DNA from: Rhodococcus sp. G-MC3
GTDB lineage: Bacteria > Actinomycetota > Actinomycetes > Mycobacteriales > Mycobacteriaceae
Direction: 5' to 3'
Assembly: GCF_030063335.1 (NCBI RefSeq)
Contig: NZ_JASISW010000005.1
Location: forward strand, 186,001-250,000
Length of the DNA stretch: 64,000 bases
Shown: in pieces, positions 58,459-64,000 of the stretch
How the letters are laid out: every line of letters begins with the position of its first letter
How positions within the stretch are numbered: position 1 is the stretch's first letter
The notes under the pieces: generated by a model
Seen by the model: the letters and a program-made list of their open reading frames with translations, nothing else
Databases searched by the model: none
Told to the model about the DNA's origin: nothing
Made by a program: the position numbers and the translations under genes

Positions 58459-59979
58459 ATGACGTCGTGTGATAAGACAGCGTCGCCGGACAGGCTGACG
58501 AGGCATGGTCGGGGGTGGGTTCTCGGTGCGGCAGCGGCGGCAATGTTGTCGTTGATCGCGCACGAGGCAACGCTGGGATTCGTCGATCTCTACGGGCTCT
58601 TCGGCAACGGCGTGGACACGGTCGTCTACCGGCACGGCGGCGGAACACTGTTGGATTCGGAGCAGCTGTACTCGTTCTCCCTGTTCGATACCAACCTTCC
58701 GTTCACGTACCCGCCGTTCGCTGCTGTCGCCTTCGTCGGACTCGCGTTGTTGTCGGTCACCGGGGCTCAAGTGGGTGTCGTCATGATCAATGCGCTGTTG
58801 CTGTATCTCGCCGTGATGCTTAGTTGGAGGTTGCTCGGTTACCGTGGGACCTCGACTCATCTTGTCAGCGGCGGTCTGGCCGTTGCGTTCACGTGGCTCG
58901 AACCGGTTCGTATGACAGTGTGGCTCGGCCAGATCAATTTACTGCTGTTGGTTTTGGTCCTGTGGGATCTTGGTCGCCCTGAAGGAAGTCGTCTCAGGGG
59001 TGTCGGTCTCGCAGCGGGACTCAAACTGACGCCCGCCTTCTTCGTTGTCTATGCGTTGTCGCTCCGGCAGTTTCGCACCGCAGCGGTGGCGATGGGGACC
59101 TTTGTGATGACCGTGGTCGTAGGTTTCGCCGTCGTGTTCGACGACGCACGGACGTTCTGGACCGAATCCATCTTCTCGTCCGACCGCATCGGGTCGTTGT
59201 CCTCGCCTGCTAACCAATCTGTTCACGGCATTGTTGCGCGGGTCTGGTCTGGCGGGTCTCCGCCTGCCGCGGTGTGGGTTTCCTGTTCGATCGGTGTAGC
59301 TGCCCTCGGCCTGTGGGCAGCCGTTGTCGCGCACCACCGCGGTGCGCCGTTGCTCTCGTTGACCATCTGCGGACTGACGACACCCACGGTGTCCCCGTTC
59401 TCGTGGGGTCACCACTGGGTGTGGTGTGTCCCGCTCACTGTGCTCGCGCTCGACTACGCCCGCCGAACCACAAGCCGCTGGGCCGTCGGTGTCCCGATGC
59501 TTACGGTGCTCCCGTTCGTCGCCTGGTACTGGACGGCGCCGAACGGGGTGGCGGTGATCGGCGCTTTCATGTTGCGTGGTCCGGGGTGGGCGCAAACAGT
59601 GGCCCAAACTATCTATCCGTCGGTATTGGTGACAGTTGCTGTGGGTGCTCTCGTCACGTCACGCATCGCCCGTGCTCGCCTGGCCCGTGCTGATTTCGTG
59701 CCAGGCGTCGAGCTTGTCGCTGAAAGACAGAGAAGCATGAGCGGGACTGGTCGAAGGCAACCGGATCAGCGTGAGGCGGTCTCCGAGTGGTGCAACGTGC
59801 CGAACAAAGCTGCTTTCGGCCTTGGCCCCGTTGAAGAAAATCCGGTCGATCGATGGGTGACGTCGCAGCAGTTCGGCGAAGTCGTTTGCCACGATGGACG
59901 ATTCGACGATGGCCGAGTCGAGGCTCCCGTGCCTGGTGCACAGTTTCAGAACGTCCCACACGGCGATGCCGTTGCGTAA
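58459..59979 (+). CDS. Polyprenyl-linked mannosyltransferase-like membrane protein (GT87/DUF2029)
   Basis: A membrane protein of up to 506 residues with about 10 TM helices. The GT87 marks are LPFTYPPFAAVAFVGLALLS, the WLGQINLLLLVLVLWD segment and LAAGLKLTPAFFVVYALSLR; SPFSWGHHWVWCVPL near the end is also typical. Members add alpha-mannose to phosphatidylinositol mannosides or lipomannan. The frame does not stop where the family ends (about 59660) but runs 320 bases antisense through the DNA glycosylase gene, so the last 107 residues are hydrophilic and non-homologous. Confidence 0.82.
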   Translation: MTSCDKTASPDRLTRHGRGWVLGAAAAAMLSLIAHEATLGFVDLYGLFGNGVDTVVYRHGGGTLLDSEQLYSFSLFDTNLPFTYPPFAAVAFVGLALLSVTGAQVGVVMINALLLYLAVMLSWRLLGYRGTSTHLVSGGLAVAFTWLEPVRMTVWLGQINLLLLVLVLWDLGRPEGSRLRGVGLAAGLKLTPAFFVVYALSLRQFRTAAVAMGTFVMTVVVGFAVVFDDARTFWTESIFSSDRIGSLSSPANQSVHGIVARVWSGGSPPAAVWVSCSIGVAALGLWAAVVAHHRGAPLLSLTICGLTTPTVSPFSWGHHWVWCVPLTVLALDYARRTTSRWAVGVPMLTVLPFVAWYWTAPNGVAVIGAFMLRGPGWAQTVAQTIYPSVLVTVAVGALVTSRIARARLARADFVPGVELVAERQRSMSGTGRRQPDQREAVSEWCNVPNKAAFGLGPVEENPVDRWVTSQQFGEVVCHDGRFDDGRVEAPVPGAQFQNVPHGDAVA

Positions 59980-60174
59980 CAGGGCCGCTGTGCGCTCCTC
60001 GTAAGGAAGAGTCGGGTCGAAGTCGAGCGCCGATGCCATAATCGGCCAGAACGCGTTTCGCGGGTGCGCGTAGTACTGATTTGCCTCCAAAGAAGCGACT
60101 CCTGGCATCGAGCCGAGGATCAGCGTGTGCGACGCGTCGTCGATGATCGGAGCGAAACTGTGCACCGTGGTCAT
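59659..60174 (-). CDS. DNA-deoxyinosine/uracil glycosylase (UDG family 6-like)
   Basis: A 171-residue member of the uracil-DNA glycosylase superfamily. Marks: SHTLILGSMPGVASLEANQY with the GSMPG loop, YYAHPRNAFWPIM, NGIAVWDVLKLCTRHGSLDS, DRIFFNGAKAESSF and the LPSTSPAHASLSF loop. Family 6 enzymes remove hypoxanthine from DNA; Mug-type activity is an alternative. It overlaps the tail of the GT87-like frame on the other strand over 321 bases. ATG 60174 has no clear ribosome site. Confidence 0.85.
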   Translation of the reverse strand: MTTVHSFAPIIDDASHTLILGSMPGVASLEANQYYAHPRNAFWPIMASALDFDPTLPYEERTAALLRNGIAVWDVLKLCTRHGSLDSAIVESSIVANDFAELLRRHPSIDRIFFNGAKAESSFVRHVAPLGDRLTLIRLPSTSPAHASLSFSDKLDAWHEISTGQASTGDA

Positions 60175-60240
60175 AACTCCAGGATCTCACTCGTGGCGAA
60201 ACTCGTGCGCGGTGGATGGCCTGTGGCGGACAATGGAGAC

Positions 60241-60438
60241 ATGTTGGATCCACGAATACTCGACAATCATGAACTCGATGCCGAACTGGCCGCGCTTCGC
60301 CGAGGACGAGACGCATCCATGGACGAGGGTGCTGGTGACGCGGCCCTTGCCGAGACCGATCTTCTGATCGCGCGGTTCGAAGAGGAGATCCGTACCCGTC
60401 ACCAGAACGCCGTTCCCGACGAGATCCAGCGTTCCTGA
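60241..60438 (+). CDS. Small acidic helical protein, 65 aa, unknown
   Basis: Starts at ATG 60241 seven bases after TGGAGA. The sequence is charged and helical: NHELDAELAALRRGRDASMD, ALAETDLLIARFEEEIRTRH. I do not recognise a family. It diverges from the glycosylase by 66 bases. A longer upstream frame overlaps the glycosylase start and is unlikely. Confidence 0.55.
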   Translation: MLDPRILDNHELDAELAALRRGRDASMDEGAGDAALAETDLLIARFEEEIRTRHQNAVPDEIQRS

Positions 60439-60480
60439 CGAAAGCTAGCTGCCGGATATACCATCTACCGGAGACACCGT

Positions 60481-60960
60481 CTACCGGCGGGATGCCACCG
60501 CCATCGCAGCCGTAGCCGCAATGGCGGCGACGGTCCTAGCATGATTCCATCGGGTCCATCGCTCCATATAGTCCGCCCATACCTGAGCGCCCGATGCACT
60601 GTCCGGATCGACCGCGGCCAACGCGTCGTTCATCGGCACGTTGATTGCGATCGTCACAGCGACACAGCCGACGACGAACAATACGGCGCCCACCGTGACC
60701 AGAATTCTCGTGTCCTGACCACTCCACAGCGAGGTCACCGCGGCTAGCGTCACCGTCGCCGCGCTCCCCAGGAAGATCGTCATGAACGCGGGCGAGACAA
60801 TATCGATGTTCATCTGCTGCATGCTCGCGATGGCGGCGCCAGCGGGTTGACGGCGTAGCGCGGGCATTACGCTGACCGAGAAAGCGAGCAGCACTCCCGC
60901 GGTGACGCCGCATCCGATAGTCGATACCGTCGTCGCGATGAACGCTGTGCGCGCGATCAC
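60481..60960 (-). CDS. DUF1772 (anthrone oxygenase-like) membrane protein
   Basis: A 159-residue protein with four TM helices: TVSTIGCGVTAGVLLAFSVS, AFMTIFLGSAATVTLAAVTS, ILVTVGAVLFVVGCVAVTIA and ARTVAAIAATAAMAVASRR, and the family motif NVPMNDALAAVDPDS, then WTRWNHART. DUF1772 proteins include fungal anthrone oxygenases; bacterial ones are mostly uncharacterised. GTG overlaps the stop of the preceding NmrA remnant (GTGA). Divergent from an AraC regulator that probably controls it. Confidence 0.85.
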   Translation of the reverse strand: MIARTAFIATTVSTIGCGVTAGVLLAFSVSVMPALRRQPAGAAIASMQQMNIDIVSPAFMTIFLGSAATVTLAAVTSLWSGQDTRILVTVGAVLFVVGCVAVTIAINVPMNDALAAVDPDSASGAQVWADYMERWTRWNHARTVAAIAATAAMAVASRR

Positions 60961-61040
60961 GACGGCTGTTCAGCGGCGAAGAGTGTGGCCAGGAAATTAT
61001 CGACTCCGACGTGACCGGTTGCTCCGACGGCGGTGATCAT
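60957..61040 (-). pseudogene. 27-codon remnant of an NmrA/NAD(P)-binding gene
   Basis: ATG 61040, preceded by AAGGGA, starts MITAVGATGHVG, the Rossmann GxxGxxG start of NmrA-like reductases, then jumps to VDNFLATLFAAEQPS and stops in overlap with the DUF1772 gene. About 250 residues of a normal protein are missing, with frame kept. AraC-NmrA-DUF1772 is a plausible ancestral cluster; the ORF may now only serve translation of DUF1772. Confidence 0.6.
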
Positions 61041-61157
61041 TTGTTGGTATCCCTTCGATTGATGATGAATCCAGCATGAACGGTTCAATTGGGACTGTCT
61101 ATGATCATTGGTCGCTGTTTCATGCCCGTTCGTCCAGGATCCCGGTACGATCGGTGC

Positions 61158-62129
61158 ATGCGTGGACAAGACCCGTGGACATCTCCAGATCCGTTGGGGG
61201 AGGCGTTGCACTTTCTTCGGATGTCGGGCGCGTTCTATTGCCGGTCCGAGTTGTCGGAGCCGTGGGGCCTCGGGATGCCTCGGATGCAGAACTGTCTGTG
61301 GTTTCATGTCGTCACCAGCGGTCGATGCTTACTCGACGTCGAGGGGGCGCCGCCGCGTTATCTTGTTCCAGGTGAATTCGCCTTGGTGCCACACGGATTG
61401 GGCCACACGCTCTCGAGTGATCCCGAGGCAGGCGAGACCGCTCCGATCGTGTACGACCTACCGCACGACTACATCAGTGATCGCTACGCAGTCATCCGGC
61501 ACGGTGGGGACGGGTCCGCGACGACGCTCGTGTGCGGAGCAGTTCGCCTCGATCACCCGTCTGCGGTGCAACTCATTCGTTCCCTGCCGCCACTGATCGT
61601 CGTCGAGTCCGCGCCGGCACCGAACTTGTCCTGGATGCACAGCACGCTCGGGCTGGTAGCCGACGAGGCCAGAACTCTTCGACCCGGTGGTGAAGCCGTC
61701 ATTACCCGGTTGTCCGACATTCTCGTCATTCAGGCGCTGCGTTACTGGATCGAGCACGACCCGGCCGCGCAGTCCGGCTGGCTCGGAGCATTGCAGGACC
61801 CGGGCGTCGGTCCTGCGTTGGCGATGGTGCACCGCGACCCCGACAAGCCGTGGACCGTCGCATCGTTGGCCGCGAAAGTGGCGATGTCGAGGTCGGCGTT
61901 CTCGGCCCGCTTCACCTCTCTCGTCGGCGAATCACCGATGAAGTATCTCGCGCGGTGGCGGATGCAGAGCGCTCTCGACGAATTGAGCTCGGGCAACGTG
62001 AGCGTTGCCGAGGTCACTCGCAGAAGTGGCTATCAGTCGGAAGCCGCGTTTTCCCGCGCCTTCAAGAAGGCGATCGGAGTCTCGCCGGGCAGTGTCCGGA
62101 AACGCGTCGAAACATCTTTGTTGCCTTGA
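61158..62129 (+). CDS. AraC-family regulator with cupin_6 sensing domain
   Basis: A 323-residue protein. The N-terminal cupin (DPLGEALHFLRMSGAFYCRS, LWFHVVTSGRCLLDVEG, VPGEFALVPHGLGHTLSS) belongs to the AraC_binding/cupin_6 type; the C-terminal two helix-turn-helix units are WTVASLAAKVAMSRSAFSAR and VSVAEVTRRSGYQSEAAFSR, followed by FKKAIGVSPGSVRKR. It diverges from the NmrA remnant and DUF1772 gene and likely activates them. ATG 61158 is my choice, although ATG 61089 is in frame; no clear ribosome site. Confidence 0.9.
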   Translation: MRGQDPWTSPDPLGEALHFLRMSGAFYCRSELSEPWGLGMPRMQNCLWFHVVTSGRCLLDVEGAPPRYLVPGEFALVPHGLGHTLSSDPEAGETAPIVYDLPHDYISDRYAVIRHGGDGSATTLVCGAVRLDHPSAVQLIRSLPPLIVVESAPAPNLSWMHSTLGLVADEARTLRPGGEAVITRLSDILVIQALRYWIEHDPAAQSGWLGALQDPGVGPALAMVHRDPDKPWTVASLAAKVAMSRSAFSARFTSLVGESPMKYLARWRMQSALDELSSGNVSVAEVTRRSGYQSEAAFSRAFKKAIGVSPGSVRKRVETSLLP

Positions 62130-62713
62130 TTGTTCGAGTAGATGCCGAAGGTAACTGCTCGGGTTGTCGAGGTACCGCCGCCAGTGCGGCACCAATTCCA
62201 GTTCGTTCCAGGATGTTCCACGCATTCCGTGTTCGCCCGCTTCAACGAGTCTTCGCCATCGCTCATCTCGACAGTGTTCTCGTCCTAGTACCTGGGCACC
62301 CGCTCAGTTTCTCCGTCATCTCGAAGGCCGGCTCGGCCTCGACGAATGCGCGCTCGACGAACATGGTCAGTCGGTCACGGGGCGATCGACGTATCCAGTG
62401 ACGTGCTGGGTATCGGCGCTGCACTGGTAGTAGACCCATTTGGTGTCCGAGAGATCTGCAGCATCGCCGAACCTGTGGTTGACACGCTGAGCGCACAGTG
62501 AGCCCGCGCCCGTGTCATGGCATCGAAGATTGCTGGGAATGTACATGAGTCAACTCTATGCCTGTAGGGAAGGGTCGTTAACCAGCGATTTCATCGTCGG
62601 TGCCAGTTGCGTCGGTCAGGTGATCGAGCGACACGAACTCGGCCGGCGAGCCGTCGGTGGATTCGGCGGCGTCGACATGCGGAAGGTGATGCCGAACATC
62701 TATGGATGAACGA
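62130..62713. other. Gene-poor stretch 3' of tRNA-Leu
   Basis: No rightward gene is supported. On the minus strand there are coding-like scraps: a 59-codon frame (62367-62546), a frame ending at 62578 reading DVRHHLPHVDAAESTDGSPA without a start, and around 62080-62260 mixed frames. The area lies directly downstream of a tRNA 3' end, a common integration spot, but I see no integrase or copied tRNA end. Probably decayed sequence. Confidence 0.5.
62367..62546 (-). CDS. Possible small cysteine-containing protein (59 aa) or fragment
   Basis: ATG 62546 follows immediately after a stop codon in frame and the frame runs 59 codons: MYIPSNLRCHDTGAGSLCAQ, then RVNHRFGDAADLSDTKWVYY, QCSADTQHVTGYVDRPVTD. 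Three cysteines and KWVYYQCSADT look like the end of a secreted protein, but there is no signal peptide or ribosome site. Either a fragment or chance. Confidence 0.3.
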   Translation of the reverse strand: MYIPSNLRCHDTGAGSLCAQRVNHRFGDAADLSDTKWVYYQCSADTQHVTGYVDRPVTD

Positions 62714-62790
62714 TGGTGCCCTCGGTGAGACTCGAACTCACACTGGACGGGTTTTGAATCCGTTTCCTCTGCCAATTGGGATACGAGGGC
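62714..62790 (-). tRNA. tRNA-Leu (CAA), short variable loop, CCA encoded
   Basis: The minus strand folds as a cloverleaf: acceptor GCCCTCG/CGAGGGC, D arm TCCC...GGA, anticodon arm ACGGA-TTCAAAA-CCCGT with an A-C mismatch at the loop side, variable loop CCAGT of only five bases, T arm GTGAG-TTCGAGT-CTCAC, then A73 and an encoded CCA. Anticodon CAA reads UUG (Leu), yet the variable loop is class I. The same place before pdtaR holds a tRNA-Leu in M. tuberculosis. Confidence 0.85.
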
Positions 62791-62947
62791 TGGCGTTGTC
62801 TTGCGGTTCACTACTTTAGAAGATGGGCCGACACGGTCCACCACCGGTACCCTTCAATTGCTCGACGACCCCAGCGAAGTCGTAGGTGCCCCGATGGGAC
62901 GCGAAGATTTCCGCTGGTCGATGACTTGTCAAAGGAGACTGGTACCT

Positions 62948-63565
62948 ATGAATGCTCCTGTTGCGCAGGAGAGTGGCAAACCCGCTCTTCGTGTCGTGGT
63001 GGCCGAGGACGAATCGCTTATCCGGTTGGATCTGGTGGAAATGTTGCGTGAGGAAGGCTACGAGGTGGTGGGGGAGGCTGCCGATGGGCAGCGAGCTGTC
63101 GACCTTGCAATCGAACTCCGTCCCGATCTCGTGATCATGGACGTCAAGATGCCCCACCGCGACGGAATCGACGCCGCCTCCGAGATCGCCGAGAAGCGCA
63201 TCGCCCCTGTCGTGATCCTCACTGCATTCAGTCAGCGTGAGTTGGTGGAGAAAGCACGCGACGCCGGTGCCATGGCGTATTTGGTCAAGCCCTTCTCGAA
63301 AGCCGACCTGATGCCGGCCGTCGAACTTGCGGCGAGTCGATACACCGAGATTTCGTCACTCGAGAGCGAAGTCGCGGATCTTCAGGAACGACTAGAGACT
63401 CGTAAGTTGATCGAGCGTGCCAAAGGCAAACTGATGGAGTCTCAGTCGCTCACGGAGCCGCAGGCGTTCAAGTGGATTCAGCGTGCAGCAATGGACCGCC
63501 GGACCACGATGAAGGCGGTCGCCGAAGTGATCATCGAAACCCTCGACAAGCCGGCCGACGCGTGA
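62948..63565 (+). CDS. pdtaR: Response regulator with ANTAR antiterminator domain, PdtaR
   Basis: A 205-residue protein. The receiver domain runs RVVVAEDESLIRLDLVEMLR, LVIMDVKMPHRDGIDAASEI with the phospho-Asp, VILTAFSQRELVEKARDAGA and YLVKPFSKADL; the ANTAR RNA-binding helices are TRKLIERAKGKLMESQSLTE and PQAFKWIQRAAMDRRTTMKA. PdtaR binds paired hairpins in mRNA leaders after phosphorylation by PdtaS and controls, in mycobacteria, redox and lipid genes. ATG 62948 follows AAAGGAG. The kinase is not in the window. Confidence 0.96.
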   Translation: MNAPVAQESGKPALRVVVAEDESLIRLDLVEMLREEGYEVVGEAADGQRAVDLAIELRPDLVIMDVKMPHRDGIDAASEIAEKRIAPVVILTAFSQRELVEKARDAGAMAYLVKPFSKADLMPAVELAASRYTEISSLESEVADLQERLETRKLIERAKGKLMESQSLTEPQAFKWIQRAAMDRRTTMKAVAEVIIETLDKPADA

Positions 63566-63748
63566 CAGTGGGAGGTTGCCGATCCGCTCACGCTACGGCC
63601 ACGTAAATCTTCGGGCGTTAAGGTCACAGTCGGGTCACGAGCCTACTTCTCACTGATCGCAAATCGTTTCGGACAGCTAGCGTCTGATCCACACATGGGG
63701 CGCATTACTCACGTGTGCTTCATCGACGATCGATCAAGGAGACCCTAG

Positions 63749-64000
63749 ATGGCAAAACGGACATATGTCCGCACGGCTGCGGTGCTGGGTGCTGCGTCAT
63801 TGGCACTATTCGGCTGTTCATCGAGCGACGATTCGAGCTCGAGTGACAGCAGCAGCGCCGCCAGCAGTGGAAGTTCGGAAGCAGAAGCGACCGTATCGAC
63901 CGATTGCACCCCGGAGCAGGCAACTGCGGGCGCAACTCCAGTCACCACACCGCTGGTTGTCGGCACGTTGCTTCCCGCAACCGGCTCGCTCGCATTCCTA
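63749..64000 (+). CDS. Substrate-binding lipoprotein of an amino-acid-type ABC transporter, 5' part
   Basis: The frame is open to the end of the window, 84 codons. It starts MAKRTYVRTAAVLGAASLAL, lipobox LFGC (Cys 23) processed by Lgt/LspA, then a long Ser/Asp-rich linker (SSSDDSSSSDSSSAASSGSS) and TPLVVGTLLPATGSLAFL, the start of a Leu/Ile/Val-type periplasmic-binding fold. ATG 63749 follows AAGGAGA. Ligand unknown; the permease genes would follow outside the window. Confidence 0.8.
   Translation, partial: MAKRTYVRTAAVLGAASLALFGCSSSDDSSSSDSSSAASSGSSEAEATVSTDCTPEQATAGATPVTTPLVVGTLLPATGSLAFL

Noticed and set aside
60460-60487. Direct repeat ACCATCTACCGG / ACCGTCTACCGG between convergent genes
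   Set aside because: Short, one mismatch, no array and no neighbouring signal; not a CRISPR or an operator that I can support.

Overview
The window is chromosomal DNA from a mycolic-acid-producing actinomycete (order Mycobacteriales), most likely Rhodococcus or a close relative. Reasons: high GC with frequent GTG/TTG starts; two antigen-85-type mycolyltransferase-like esterases; SecA2; PdtaR; a PriA-type HisA; and gene order that follows, as I recall it, the Mycobacterium tuberculosis Rv1547-Rv1626 stretch (dnaE1, Ddn paralogue, ilvA, treZYX, bioB-bsaP-Rv1591, NUDIX regulator, nadABC, his, trp, lgt, pyk, tesB, tRNA-Leu, pdtaR). I see no phage, insertion sequence or CRISPR array, so this is core genome with local rearrangements.

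Layout. 1-6.2 kb: 3' end of dnaE1, a small membrane protein, a Ddn-like F420 protein, pyruvate:quinone oxidoreductase and threonine deaminase. 6.1-8.4 kb: a TetR repressor diverging from a 14-TM drug exporter, with two repeated operators between them. 8.4-14.8 kb: leftward treX-treY-treZ operon making trehalose from glycogen, beside the remnant of an SGNH acyltransferase gene. 15-17.6 kb: another MFS exporter and msrB-msrA. 17.7-20 kb: secA2. 20-22.6 kb: biotin block with a BioQ-type repressor, twin operators, bioB, bsaP and a DUF2567 protein. 22.6-27 kb: NrtR-like regulator diverging from nadABC (de novo NAD). 27-31.8 kb: small conserved genes (S4 protein, LysR/DUF5997 pair, YchJ, SRPBCC, mycolyltransferase, DinB). 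31.8-39.8 kb: his operon, interrupted by an MFS gene and a small membrane protein. 39.8-41 kb: MarR and a Bcp peroxiredoxin. 41-47.4 kb: trpE, Trp-associated membrane protein, trpC, trpB, trpA, lgt. 47.6-57.3 kb: TM2 protein, gltBD, pyk, tesB. 57.3-62.1 kb: second mycolyltransferase, GT87-like membrane protein, DNA glycosylase, DUF1772 protein and AraC regulator. 62.1-64 kb: gene-poor stretch, tRNA-Leu(CAA), pdtaR and the start of a solute-binding lipoprotein.

How genes work together. Many neighbours are coupled by ATGA/GTGA overlaps (treY/treZ, msrB/msrA, nadA/nadB, hisD/hisC, hisC/hisB, MFS/hisH, impA/hisF, trpE/TIGR02234, trpB/trpA, trpA/lgt). Four divergent regulators have visible palindromic or repeated operators. 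PriA in the his operon probably also supplies the missing TrpF step of the tryptophan pathway. Several genes have TAnnnT boxes 6-8 nt before the start codon and no Shine-Dalgarno, suggesting leaderless transcripts.

I found no strong candidate for a wholly new system. The most useful leads are a duplicated gltB/gltD junction that creates a bridging 26-codon ORF, the BioQ/BsaP biotin block without bioA/F/D, a tRNA-Leu(CAA) with a short variable loop, and several gene remnants.
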